DNA of 64,000 nt from Silene latifolia (Eukaryota > Streptophyta > Magnoliopsida > Caryophyllales > Caryophyllaceae), in contig NC_133531.1 in assembly GCF_048544455.1 (NCBI RefSeq), positions 68,548,099-68,612,098 on the forward strand, given 5' to 3'. The notes beneath the pieces were generated by a model. That model worked only from the letters and a program-made list of their open reading frames with translations, was not told the origin of the DNA and made no database searches. Positions 35,768 through 47,423 of the stretch are shown in pieces. The translations under genes were made by a program, and so were the position numbers. Position 1 is the stretch's first letter; the number at the start of each line of letters is the position of its first letter.

Positions 35768-37996
35768 ATGGCAACTTCATCAACTCCATCAACTACTTCA
35801 CTAGGCAAAGATTCATGGCTAAGGTCCGTAATGGACAAATGTGTTTTAAAAGATGACGGTAGTAACTTTCTTGAATGGGAATCCAACATCAAAAGTGCCG
35901 CGTTGTCCGACAATGTGCTCACTTACTTGACCGATGCTCCTCCAATCGAGCCCGGTGCAAGAGCTTCATCGGCGGTGCGGACCGCCCATGATGACTATGT
36001 GAGGATGTTGAATGATATCAAGAATGTGTTGATATGGTCAATATCGCCAAAGCTCAAGCTATCATGCATTTCTTTAAATGCTTACAAGATATTCACTCGT
36101 ATGATCACTATGTTTTCACAAACACCTAAAGTCCGTCAATACGATGCGGCGGCACGCTTCTTTGAAGCTAAGCTTGAGAGGGGCCAAAAGGTTGGTCCCC
36201 ATGTCCTTAAAATGGTCGAATATGTTGACATCCTAGAGCGTCTAGGGTGTAAGATTCCTAAAACTCTTGTGGTGGATCGTATCCTTCACTCACTCCCCAC
36301 CAAGTTTGCCCACTTTAGGGTAAACTACAACATGAATGACATGAATAAGAGTTACCATGAAATTCATGCACTCCTCACCCAAGCGGAGAGGGATATGAAG
36401 GCTAGTGGGAGTGAAAAGGGAGATGTTTTAACCATGAAGTTAAAGAACATGTCTCTTGGAGTCAAGAAAGGAAAAGGGAAAGAAAAGTCCCAATTCAAGA
36501 AATCGTCAAAGAAAATTGACAAGGGAAAGGGGAAGGCCGTTGTGAATGGCAATCCCAAGGCAAAAAGTGTCAAGCTCTCCGAGGCCGAATGTTTCCATTG
36601 TAATGGGAAGGGGCATTATAGGAGGAGTTGTCCCAAATACTTGGAGGATCTCAAGGAAAGGCGTGTGACGCCTATTGGTATGATTTCCAATCTCTATGTG
36701 ATAGACTTTAGTTATGCTTGTACTTCCACTTGGGTACTTGATACCGGATGTGGCTCTCACCTTTGTAACCATTTGCAGGGTATAAGGGACGTGCAAGCAC
36801 TAGCAAAAGGTGATGTGGATCTCCGCATGGGCAATGGAGCTAGAGTAGCCGCCGTTACCGTATGGACCTATATGCTCACTTTAGCTAGTGGTTTAGAGTT
36901 GTATTTAAATAAGTGTTATTTTGTACCAACTTTAACTAAGAACATCATCTCCATTTCCGCGTTAGACGCGGAAGTCTTTTGTTTTATGATTAAGGACAAG
37001 TGTTGTACTTTTTCTTTAAATGATGTGGTTTATGGCAAGGCCATTTCAATTGGAGGCATTTATGTTTTAAATGATGTTAATGACGTTTATCATATGGAAA
37101 CTAAAAAGCTCAAAAAGGGTGATCCAAACGAATCCTACCTTTGGCATTGTCGTTTAGGCCACATAAACGAAAAACGCATTAAGAGACTTGCTTCATCAAA
37201 AGTGCTCAAACCATTTGGTTTCGAATCTTATGGTACATGCGAGTCTTGCCTTTTAGGCAAGATGACTCGTGCACCTTTTGCGGGAAAAGGGACACGAGCT
37301 AGTGAGGTTTTGGCTCTCATACACATGGATGTGTGTGGACCATTAACCATCACCGCTAGAGGAGGTTTTCACTACTTCATTACTTTTACTGATGACTTAA
37401 GTAGATATGGGTATGTCTACTTAATGAAGAACAAAAGTGAAGCCTTTGACAAGTTCAAAGAGTTTCAAAAAGAAGTAGAGAACCAATTGGATAAAAAGAT
37501 AAAGACTCTACGGTCCGACCGTGGTGGTGAGTATCTAAATATTGAATTTGATTCACACCTAAACGATTGTGGTATAGTATCACAATGGACTCCTCCTGGA
37601 ACACCGCAACTAAATGGTGTGGCCGAAAGGAGAAACCAAACTTTACTTGATATGGTTCGGTCAATGATGAGTCTAACTGAGCTTCCTAGTTCATTTTGGG
37701 GTTTTGCACTCTTGTCTGCAGTATTTTCACTAAATCGAAGCCCGACTAAAGCGGCCGATAAGACTTCATATGAGATATGGACAGGGAGAGTCCCTCATTT
37801 GTCATTCATGCGTATTTGGGGTTGCGAAGCGTACGTTAAGATCAAGTCTGACAATAAGCTTGCACCCAGGTCTGACAAATGTCTTTTTGTAGGATATCCA
37901 AGGGAAACACGTGGCTATTACTTCTACAATAAACACGAGAACAAAGTGTTTGTGGCTCGTGATGCTGTCTTTCTAGAAAAAGGAATTTATTTCTAG
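35768..37996 (+). CDS. Gag-protease-integrase polyprotein of element C
   Basis: The 742-codon open frame begins MATSSTPSTTSLGKDSWL. Gag occupies about residues 1-290, with a UBN2-type capsid region (AARFFEAKLERGQKVGPHVL), a Lys-rich linker, and the zinc knuckle CFHCNGKGHYRRSC at about residue 276. Protease follows with WVLDTGCGSH. The GAG-pre-integrase zinc site is LWHCRLGH...CESC. The integrase core shows HMDVCGPL, FTDDLSRYG, RSDRGGEY and TPQLNGVAERRNQT, so the D-D-E residues appear to be present. The chromodomain-free C-terminal part has FVGYPRET. The frame ends at 37996 because one extra A in an A run near 37979 shifts it; pol continues in another frame. Confidence 0.88.
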   Translation: MATSSTPSTTSLGKDSWLRSVMDKCVLKDDGSNFLEWESNIKSAALSDNVLTYLTDAPPIEPGARASSAVRTAHDDYVRMLNDIKNVLIWSISPKLKLSCISLNAYKIFTRMITMFSQTPKVRQYDAAARFFEAKLERGQKVGPHVLKMVEYVDILERLGCKIPKTLVVDRILHSLPTKFAHFRVNYNMNDMNKSYHEIHALLTQAERDMKASGSEKGDVLTMKLKNMSLGVKKGKGKEKSQFKKSSKKIDKGKGKAVVNGNPKAKSVKLSEAECFHCNGKGHYRRSCPKYLEDLKERRVTPIGMISNLYVIDFSYACTSTWVLDTGCGSHLCNHLQGIRDVQALAKGDVDLRMGNGARVAAVTVWTYMLTLASGLELYLNKCYFVPTLTKNIISISALDAEVFCFMIKDKCCTFSLNDVVYGKAISIGGIYVLNDVNDVYHMETKKLKKGDPNESYLWHCRLGHINEKRIKRLASSKVLKPFGFESYGTCESCLLGKMTRAPFAGKGTRASEVLALIHMDVCGPLTITARGGFHYFITFTDDLSRYGYVYLMKNKSEAFDKFKEFQKEVENQLDKKIKTLRSDRGGEYLNIEFDSHLNDCGIVSQWTPPGTPQLNGVAERRNQTLLDMVRSMMSLTELPSSFWGFALLSAVFSLNRSPTKAADKTSYEIWTGRVPHLSFMRIWGCEAYVKIKSDNKLAPRSDKCLFVGYPRETRGYYFYNKHENKVFVARDAVFLEKGIYF

Positions 37997-39781
37997 AAGA
38001 CAGAGTGGGAGAAAATTTGAACTTGAAGAAGTTCGAGAGCCACAAACCGAGAATGAGGTAGAGGAGAACGTGGAGATAGCATTCCCTCTTCCTCTGAAAC
38101 GGTAATTATTCCTAGAAAGTCAAGTAGGATTTCTAATCCACCTGATCGCTACCTTGGTAACATCGAAGAGAATGGTGTTTTGTTACTTCTTGAAAGTAAT
38201 GAACCCACTACCTACAAATCGGCCATGTCTAGTCCCGACTCCTCGCTTTGGCTAGAAGCCATGCGGTCCGAAATGGATTCCATGTACGAGAACCAAGTAT
38301 GGGACTTGGTGGATTTACCTGAAGGAGTGCGACCTCTTCAGTGTAAATGGATATACAAAATTAAACTCGGCGTGGATAAACATGTGGATGTTTACAAAGC
38401 TAGATTGGTGGCAAAAGGTTTCACCCAAGTTCATGGTTTACACTATGATGAAACCTTCGCTCCAGTCGCTATGCTTAGGTCCATTAGGATAATCTTAGCG
38501 GTTGCCGCATTTCATGATTATGAGATTTGGCAAATGGATGTCAAAACCGCCTTCTTGAATGGGATTCTAGAAGAAGAGGTGTACATGATACAACCCGAAG
38601 GTTTTGTGGATACATCTAACCCTAAGAAGGTGTGTAAGCTCAAGAAGTCCATTTATGGTCTTAAGAAAGCATCTAGGAGTTGGAATCATCGCTTTGATCA
38701 TGTCATTAAACAATACGGTTTCACTAGAAGTGTGGAAGAACCGTGTTTATACATGAAGTTTAGTGGGAGTAAGGTTGTATTCCTTGTCCTATATGTGGAT
38801 GACATATTGCTCATTGGGAATGACATTCCATCGCTCACTTCCGTTAAGGAGTGGCTAGGGAAACACTTCCAAATGAAGGACTTGGGAGAGGCACAACGAA
38901 TCTTAGGTATCCGGATCTATAGGGATAGGTCCAAGAGGATACTAGCATTGAGTCAAGAAGCTTATATTGACAAAGTTCTTGACCGGTTCAATACGAAAGA
39001 CTCCAAGAGAGGATTTCTACCTATGGGCCAAGGGATTACTTTGAGCAAGTCACAGTCTCCCTCTACCCCTAAGGAAATTGAACACATGAAGACTGTCCCT
39101 TATGCTTCCGTTGGGTCTATCATGTATGCTATGATTTGCACTCGTCCCGACGTTGCGTATGCCTTGAGCATGACAAGTCGGTATCAAGCCAAGCCTGGTG
39201 AGAGTCACTAGATAGCCGTAAAGAACATCCTTAAGTACTTGAGAAGAACTAAGGATTCGTTCTTAGTGTTTGGAGGAGAAACTGAGTTGTGTGTAAGAGG
39301 TTACACGGACGCAAGTTTCCAAACCGATCGGGATGACATGAAATCCCAATCCGGCTACGTATTTATGCTAAATGGAGCATTGTTTCTTTGGAAGAGCTTC
39401 AAGCAAAGTGTTACCTTTGCGGATTCTACAACAGAGGCCGAGTACCTTGCAGGGTCCGAGGTCGCGAAGGAAGCCGTTTGGATTAGGCAATTCATGGAGG
39501 GGCTAGGAGTAGTCCATTCCGCCAAAGATCCTATCACTCTATATTGTGATAACAGTGGAGCTATTTTTCAAGCCAAAGAGCCTAAGTCTAGTAACAAATC
39601 TAGACACATTGAAAGGAAATACCATGTAATTAGAGATTATGTGGAAAGAAAGGAAATTGACATTTGTAAGGTTGGGACAGATGACAACATTGCTGATCTT
39701 TTAACCAAGCCTTTATCAAAGGCTAAGCATGATGGTTATGTCGTCTCTATGGGATTGAGACGAGTACCAGATTTTCTTTAG
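37997..39781 (+). pseudogene. RT-RNase H half of pol of element C (two frameshifts, one TAG)
   Basis: After the shift at 37979 the linker reads RRQSGRKFELEEV, and a second single-base shift near 38075 returns it to a long frame (38180-39211). RT shows [20 protein letters not shown] and the catalytic LYVDDILLIGND. A TAG at 39209-39211 replaces a Trp (TGG) that precedes the AVKNILKYL helix. RNase H continues at 39212-39781 (VRGYTDASF, TTEAEY, TLYCDNSGAI, DDNIADLLTKPL). Only three point-like lesions in pol separate it from an open frame. Confidence 0.88.
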
Positions 39782-40583
39782 ATTATGGATATGTAATAAT
39801 TGGATAGTGTATCTTTTATTATATATATGATAATCATATTCATTGTTTTCGTATTCATTCTTTTATGAATCTTTATTTAGTGTGACTAAATTTTAATACC
39901 TTGTTTATCTGAATAAGTTATAGAGACAATGTTGAACACTATTCAAGTGAATAAGATGAACATTGTATTTTGTCCCTAGTCACTTAATGAGGTGACGTCT
40001 CGGAGTGACTAGATTGTAAGTCGATTGATGGTTGTTCAACACCATAAGGTCATATGTGATGACTGGTCGATTACATAGGCGAGTGTGTGACATCTTGCCG
40101 GACAAAGTGACCATTTAGAGAGTCCCTAAGTTCTAGTATAGACGCCTGGTCGTGGCGGGGATCTCTAAGATGTTCTAATGAGTCGATTCTTTTGATTGGA
40201 GACTATTATCCGAGCAGTGCGGTTCCGAGTGACTTTGGTTTTTGTCCTAGGTCGTGCCGTGAAAGGAAGCCAAAAGGGCATTTACTAGGTCATGGTGAGC
40301 TGTATTGTGCAATAGGATAGATAGGGCATACAGGAATTGTCCACCCACGTTGGGTAACTATATCTCAAGGCCACTCGAGGAGTTAATGACTACAAATGCG
40401 TTGCCACGCTCTGAAGTAATCTGTGAGAGATTTTTCCGGTCAGGTAGTCACACTCCCGATCGAGAAAACCACTCGCGATGTGTTCATGTGCAAGTGCGAC
40501 CTGAAAGACACCTTGCATTGAGTGGGAGATCAAAACGGACAAGAGAATTGGTAGCGCACACCTTGTGTCGGACAAGTGGGAGA
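39782..40583 (+). other. 3' non-coding region and PPT of element C
   Basis: About 800 bp are collinear with 42701-43452 of element B ('gaggtgacgtctc', 'aggccactcgaggag', 'cggtcaga/gtagt' in both). It ends in the polypurine tract AAGTGGGAGA just before the LTR. No coding region is supported. Confidence 0.75.
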
Positions 40584-41818
40584 TGGTTGGAGTTAGTGTC
40601 CTCCACAATAACGCATTAACATAATAAATCTCATTAATAGAATATCATCAGATATTTAATTATTTGATCCTCGTCAGTTGATTAACGTAAATCGATAACG
40701 GTTGGCTGACTAGAGTTTGACGTTATTGTCGTGAGACGGCGGTGATCAACTGACCCCTTTCGGTCACACCTAAAGGAACGAACCCCAATTGATAACTAAT
40801 TAATTGTATGAGATACAATTTATTTAGTCCCTTGATTTATAGACTAAGAGGTTAGTCGATTATTATTAGAGAGATTTTGAGTTGCGAACTCGAGGAGTTT
40901 AGATTATTATTTAATTATGCGATAATTAAATAATAAGTTTTGGGAAATGGGTTTTAGTTAATTAACTGTTAATTTACTAAAATAGTACTAATTGATTAAT
41001 GTGATTAATATTAGTACGTAAATAATATGTGTAGTGGTACACGTATATTTACGGAGTGAATTGGACGAATTAATTATGGAAGCATTTAAACATGATACGA
41101 TGTTTAAAATGAAAATTACACGGATTTGTGCGACAAATATAAAAACCAACATGGACCCGTATATGGTCATGTGGACCGTGTAAAATAAGTGTAATGGATG
41201 ATTACTCACATAATCATTTTACCTTATTTTGTATACTACCATAATATATATCTTATACTAGATTTTGCATGTGATGTAAGATAAAATTATAAGACAAAAA
41301 AATGTGTCCACTTGATGACTCCACCCGCCACTTCCTTTTCCTCCTTACACACTCCATATATTTGTTCACTACTTCACACTACCTCTCTTACACAATTCAT
41401 TTCATTTTTGCATGTGAATAAACTTCTTCTATCTCTCAACAATAATTCTCTAGTATACATTATTACTAAGAAAAGTTAGTAATATTACTAGTATTATTAT
41501 CAAGGGCACATATTAATAAGTTACTAGTTCATACTTGTTAATATTGTTGGGTAGTTCTTGGGTGCTACTTGGAGGAGACTTTCTAGTTGAAGGTTTTTCA
41601 AGGAGGATCATCCACATCATTTTAGCTCAAGAACAAATTAGTAAGGAGAACTAATTTGTGCTCATTTTACCTTATATTCAATGTAAGGAAATTGTTTTTC
41701 CTTATACTTTCTTTTTATGCTTTCATTTTAGCATGCATGTTACATAGATCACATAAACAACAATTTATGAGATAAATTTATTTTATTAGAGAGTCTAATA
41801 TGGATCTATGATCTTTCA
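40584..41818 (+). repeat. 3' LTR of element C
   Basis: 1,235 bp, starting TGGTTGGAG (one inserted G against the 5' copy) and ending GATCTTTCA. A short cluster of changes near 40896 (5' copy 'gcggcagt') looks like one replacement event rather than separate substitutions. Confidence 0.95.
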
Positions 41819-42700
41819 AAAAGGATATTGGCATTAAGTCAAGAATCTTATGTTGATAAGATTCTTCGACGTTTCAACATGGAAAAATCCAAAAGGGGTT
41901 TTATTCCAATGGGTAGTGGAATTACCTTGAGAAAGTCTCAGTCACCCACTGAATCTGAAGATGTTGAACGCATGAAATTGATCCCTTATGCTTCCGCTGT
42001 TGGATCAATCATGTATGCCATGATATGCACTCGTCCCGATGTTTCGTATGCTTTGAGCATGACAAGTAGATATCAAGCCAATCCAGGTGAAAGTCACTAG
42101 TTAGCCGTCAAGAATATCCTTAAGTACATGAGAAGGACTAAGGATTCATTCTTGGTGTTTGGAGGTGATACCGAACTGAGTGTGAAGGGTTACATCGACT
42201 CAAGCTTCCAAACAGATAGGGATGACTTGAAGTCCCAGGCTGGCTTCATTTTCATGATCAATGGTGGTGCCGTTAGCTGGAGAAGTTTCAAAGAGCCAGT
42301 CGTTACGGATTCTACAACGGAGGCTGAGTACATTGCAGCATCTGAAGTTGCCAAATAAGCTGTATGGATAAGGCAATTCTTAGAAGGACTAAGAGTAGTT
42401 CTTTCCGCCAAAGATCCGATCACACTTTATTGTGATAACAGAGCGGCCATCTTTCAAGCTAAAGAACCCAAGTCTAGTAACAAGTCTAGACATGTACCCA
42501 GAAAATTTTATATGATTAGGGATTACATTGAAAGGAAGGAAATAACGATTTGTAAGGTTGGGACAGATGATAATATTGTTGATCCTCTAACCAAGACTCT
42601 ACCGCAGGCTACGCATGACCAACATGTAGTTTCCATGGGTCTTAAACGCATGCCTAATTTGTATTTGATTATGAGATATGAAGTAATAATATTGCATTGA
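41819..42700 (+). pseudogene. RT C-terminus and RNase H of element B
   Basis: This continues the RT interrupted at 32580 with ILALSQESYVDKIL and YASAVGSIMYAM. A TAG at 42098-42100 stands at the same Trp codon as in element C. RNase H follows (VKGYIDSSF, TTEAEYIAASE), with a TAA at 42356 and ends DDNIVDPLTKTL. Confidence 0.85.
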
Positions 42701-43452
42701 TTGTTCATATATGATAATCGCATTTATCGTTCGAGCTTTATTTTAAACTCTTTTATTTATTACTTTGTTTTATCCAAATAGGTTGTTGAGACAATATTGA
42801 ACCCTATTAAAGTGAACTAGATTAACATAGTAATTGCCCCTAGTTACTTATATGAGGTGACGTCTCTAAGTGACTAGAATGTGAGTCGATTGATGGCAAG
42901 TTCGAGTGCCATAGGGTCATAAGAGATGACTAGTCGATCACATAGATAGACTGTAAGGGACACTCTGTCGGGCAGTGACCGCTTATAGAGTTCTAGTAAT
43001 TTATATAGCCTGGTCGTGGCGAGAGCTACTATGGTATTCTTTTGAGTCAATTCTTTGACTAGAGACTGTTCACCTAAGTTGGCACAGTTTCTGAGTGACT
43101 TTAAGTTATGCTCTACGACTTTCGTAAATGAGGTCAAATGAGCATCTTTTGGGTCATGATGAGTTGTGGCTAAACAAAGGGAATAGTGCGATAGGAATTG
43201 TCTACCCCCTTGTCAGGGTTATTTAAAAATCTCAAGGCCACTCGAGGAGCAGTGAACTGAAAAATGCGTGGCCACCCTCGGAAGGTATCTACGGCAGATA
43301 ATTCCGGTCAGACAGTTACTCTCCATATCGAGGAAACCACTCTTGATATGATCACATGCAAGTACGACCTACAAGACACCTTGCATTGAGTGAGAGATTG
43401 TAATAGGACAAGAGAATTGGTGACGCACACTTATCTCGGACAAGTGGGAGAT
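42701..43452 (+). other. 3' non-coding region and PPT of element B
   Basis: About 750 bp, collinear with the 3' region of element C, ending in the polypurine tract AAGTGGGAGA followed by TTGTTGG of the 3' LTR. An 87-codon antisense frame here is not kept in C and is not called. Confidence 0.75.
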
Positions 43453-44689
43453 TGTTGGAGTATGTGTCCTCAACAATAGTGCGATCACATTATTGAAACT
43501 CATAATAAGAATACGTATAGGGATGATTCATTTATATATGTCAACTGATCAACATTAGTCGGTAATGGTTGGTTGACTAGAGTTTGACATTACTGTCGTT
43601 TGACGGTGGTGATCAGTTGATCCCTTAAGGTCACACCTAAAGGATGATTCCCTTAATAGATAATTTAATTAATTGTATATCGATACAGACTAATTAATTC
43701 CTTATAGTTGAACAATTTACGTCTATGAGTGAGAATATATATCTTATTGTAATTCGATTAAATAAGATTCATTTTAGTAATTAAAATATTATATTACTAA
43801 AATTTGTTTATGAAACAATTAAGAGAGTGGTTAATCTTAATTGCAAAGTGTTGTAGATTATATTAACATGATCCATTTTATAATATGTAATTGTGAATTA
43901 CCTTTTAATTAGTTAAAATTGATTTGTTCATTTTGTAAATAACATTTAATTTGTTAAATGTAAATTAGTAAGACTAGTAACATGTGAATTGTCACATATC
44001 ACACAACATTACAAAATGACAATTGACAAAAAATAAAATGGGTGTACACATTGTGATATGGACTGAAATTATGGGTGTTTTATGGTTATTATAAAATGTT
44101 TTTAAATTGTTTAAAAACATAATCATAACATAACCTTCCATAGCTTTTACCCTACATATTTTGGTAAGAGAAAAAGAAAAAGGTGAAGGCCATGCATTGG
44201 CCTTGTGTGGCACCCCATCCGGCCCTCTCTCCTTTTAGAGGGACTTTTGTTTTTTATTTTTCTCACTTAACAACTCTCTTAATACACATTATTCCCCCTT
44301 ATTTCTAAAATAGTTTTAGATCTAAAAGAAATTGTTCAAGTAAAAATCCAATAAATCTTTCTACATTACTATAGTAGTAATATCATTGTTATTAGATTTA
44401 ATATAAGGATACTAATTATATTACCTAGTTAGTAATTTGATTAGTATTAAGGGATAGTCTTGGTGCAACTAAGAGGAAGTATTCCACAATGAATACTTGA
44501 AGATTTTGGAGGATCATCCATATACATTGTTGCTCAAGAACAAGTAGAGGAAGGAGTCCTCACTTGTGCCCCTTTTTGTGCCTTACCTACAATGTAAGGA
44601 ACCTAATTCCTCCTTATTTCATCTTGTGTTATGCTTACAACTAGATCTATATTTAAATAAGTTTAATTAGACGTTTTAGAACCTTTTTA
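43453..44689 (+). repeat. 3' LTR of element B
   Basis: 1,237 bp, TGTTGGAGTATGTG...ACCTTTTTA; the terminal C has become T. The 11-bp inverted repeat of the 5' copy is conserved. Confidence 0.93.
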
Positions 44690-45857
44690 ATCCCTCGATA
44701 AATGTCATGAACAGGATATGGAACTAAAGGATCTAAAAGAACAGATTCTTGACATTGTTAAGGAGAATCATATTCTAAAGGCAAAAGCTAAGAAGTTGAA
44801 ATCTAAAGTTACAGCTGATAAAGCTACAACATTAGATACTGCTAATGCTGAGAAGAAGGAATTAGAGTCTAAAGTTATAGCTAATGAAGCTATAACTTCA
44901 GATCTAAAGCTTAATATTAAGCACCTTCAAGCCAAAGTTATAGCTAATGAAGCTATAACTTTAGAACTTAGAAAGGCCAAAGAATTCTTAGAATCTAAAG
45001 CCACAGCTGATGAAGTTGTGATTTTAGATCAAAATAAAGAAATAGATTCTCTCACAAAGCAATTGAAGGAATCTAAAACTGAGATGATCAATGTTAAGAG
45101 AAAACATTCGGATGTTGTATTTATTCTTAACAAAAGGTTCCAAAATTTTCGTGAAAATTACAAAAAGGATAATAACGTAGATCACACGAAATGTCTTGAG
45201 GAAATTAAAACCCTAAAGGACTTACTCCTATACGCAAGGAAAATCCATGACAAATGGGAAGGTAGCACAAAAGTCCTAAACTTCCTAACCGAACAATCTG
45301 ACAATATTATGAAGATGGGTTTAGGACATGAGTGCTACAGCCATAGAGATCACTCTAAATGCAAATCAACACCTTCTGATCATGATTTCAGAAAAAGAAA
45401 ATATGTTGATCTTCCTAAATACCTGATTTGCAATTATTGTGGTCATACGGGTCACATCCAAGATAATTGTGTCAAACGTGTACAAGATATGCAAAAGAAT
45501 ACTGAATTTGTTAAAACGGTTGACGCAATAGTTGAGGATGATGAATCCCCTATAGATGAACCTAACGAAGAAAGGAATAACAACTTTCGTTGGTTCTACG
45601 ACATGACCTTTGACTACACTAAAAGGCCTAGTACCTCACAAACTCCTTGTCAACCTAAACAAAGTAGACCTAAACACAAAGAGACTAGATATGTGAGACC
45701 CGGCGAGTCCCCTAGACCTAGAACTCCTCCTAAACGAAACTACCCAAGGTTTAGAAATACGATTATTAGACAAGTTTGGGCACGAAAGGATTTAGTGTAT
45801 AAAGTAACTAACCGTAAAGGACCCAACTTAGCTTGGGTACCTAAAAACTGTATCTAA
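44690..45857 (+). pseudogene. Gag of element A, C-terminal part
   Basis: Resumes in frame after element B. Residues are strongly heptad-like (MELKDLKEQILDIVKEN), followed by four imperfect repeats of the type KV-A(N/D)EAIT that extend the coiled coil, the two central ones encoded by palindromes. A second zinc knuckle CNYCGHTGHIQDNC starts at about 45429. The tail is basic and Pro-rich and ends GPNLAWVPKNCI at a TAA (45855-45857). Together with 24925-26128 this gives a long SIRE-type Gag of about 790 residues with two knuckles. Confidence 0.85.
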
Positions 45858-47423
45858 TCCTTTTGCAGGTAATGGTAAAAGAAAACAATCAATGGTATCT
45901 TGACAGTGGATGCTCAAGACACATGACTGGAGATGAAAGTTTGTTTCTTTCACTCAAGCCTTTCAATGGAGGAAAGGTAACATTTGGGGATGACAAGAAG
46001 GGCAAAGTGATTGGTGTGGGCAAAATAGGAATTTCTAAATCACACGCAATCAGTGATGTTTATCTAGTGGATGGTCTCAAGCATAATCTACTTAGTATAT
46101 CTCAACTATGCGACAAAGGTAACAAGGTTGTATTTCATACAGATGTTTGTCGCATTATAATTGAAGGTACAAGTAGTATTATTCTTGAAGGCCATAGAAA
46201 AAGAAATGTGTATATGGTAGATTTAAATGTTGTGCCTACTAACTCTTTTTCGTGCATGAAAGTTACACTTGATGATCCTTGTTTGTGGCATAAACGTTTT
46301 GGTCACATTAGCTCACCTATTTTGAATAAACTCAAGAGATGGGACTTGGTTGAAGGACTACCCAAAATCAGGTTCGATCAAGAGAAGATGTGTGACACTT
46401 GTGCTTGATGCAAACATGTGAGATCATCGTTCAAGCCTAAAAGAGTGGTAAGCACGAATCAAGCCCTGGATTTGATACACATGGACTTGTATGGTCCTAT
46501 GAAGGTAGAAAGCAGAGGAGGATCTAGGTACGTCTTTGTCCTCGTAGATGACTACTCAAGGTATGTATGACCTATCTTTCTTCATTCAAAAGATGAGACT
46601 TTTGATGAGTTTGTCTGTCTTATGAAACTTGTTCAAAATAAATATAAGACTAACCATGTTTCTATTCGTACGGACCATGGCACCGAATTTGATAATCAAG
46701 CCTTTATAAAATATTGTAGAGTTAATGGTGTAGGACATAACTTTTCTGCACCATGAACTCCTCAACAAAATGGTGTTGTTGAACGTATGAATAGAACACT
46801 AGAAGATATGGCTCGTACAATGCTTTTGTGTAGTGGTCTACCTCGTAATTTTTGGGCTGAAGACATTAGTACTTCATGTTATATTCATAACCGTGCTATG
46901 ATAAGACCTGTCCTAAAGAAAACCTCTTATGAACTTCTAAGAGGTCGTAAACCTAATATCTCTCTTCTTCGTTGTTTTGGGAGTAAGTGTTTTGTTCATA
47001 ACAATGGTAAAAATAGGTTAAGTAAGTTCGACCCTAGAAGTGATGAGGCTATTTTTATAGGTTATTCGGATCATAGCAAGGCTTATAAGGTCTTCAATAA
47101 AAGAACACTTTGTATTGAAGAAAGTATTCAGGTTATTTTTGATGAAGATAATATGTTTGATAAGCCCTTACAGGATGAGGAAGAAGACATGGATGAACCT
47201 GACTTTCGTTTTTCCAGAAATGATCCTCCAGAATTGGAAATTGAGGACAAGGAGATTGAAGGAACAAATGATGAGCTTGATCATTCTTCAAATGACAAAG
47301 AGAAGAGAACTAAAGTTATAGTTGATGATACTATAACTTTGTCTCAAGATAAGGGTTCTCAACCCAATGTTTTAGCTGATGCTACTATAACATTGAATCC
47401 AAATCAAGATAATGAGTCTGAAG
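45858..47423 (+). pseudogene. Protease and integrase of element A
   Basis: Protease (WYLDSGCSRHMTGD) starts a few bases after the gag stop but in a different frame. A 'ttttgcag' run just before it looks like a splice acceptor. GAG-pre-integrase (LWHKRFGH, CDTC) and integrase (HMDLYGP, VDDYSR, RTDHGTEF, TPQQNGVVERMNRT) follow, then the FIGYSDHSKAYKVFN module and an acidic linker. TGA stops lie at 46406, 46568 and 46754; the first and third stand where this family usually has Arg and the second where it has Trp. A hAT-type element interrupts the linker at 47424. Confidence 0.85.

Larger units (their letters stand above)
32581..41818 (+). mobile_element. Ty1/copia element C, innermost level, best preserved
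   Basis: The 9,238-bp element has two 1,235-bp LTRs, the perfect duplication AAAAG (32576-32580, 41819-41823), a PBS, a PPT and a nearly intact gag-pol. About 20 LTR differences (1.6-1.7%) were counted, half those of B, as expected for the youngest insertion. It is a sister subfamily of B: proteins and 3' region align, leaders share blocks, and LTRs share parts. Confidence 0.95.
26129..44689 (+). mobile_element. Ty1/copia element B, nested in gag of A
   Basis: LTRs are 1,241 and 1,237 bp, and the 5-bp duplication ATCCC is perfect (26124-26128, 44690-44694). The span is 18.6 kb, of which about 8.9 kb is its own; the rest is element C and a hAT-type insertion. Its last LTR bases read TA instead of CA. 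A ~2.1-kb leader precedes gag. Roughly 42 LTR differences (about 3.4%) were counted. Coding parts carry many stops, so it is non-autonomous now. Lineage within copia not settled (Tork/Angela-like suspected). Confidence 0.93.

Noticed and set aside
40305..40619. 104-codon + strand frame ending in the 3' LTR of C
   Set aside because: It runs across the PPT-LTR border and has no counterpart in B.
42874..43137. 87-codon antisense frame in the 3' region of element B
   Set aside because: I did not find it kept in the homologous 3' region of element C, and it resembles no known protein.
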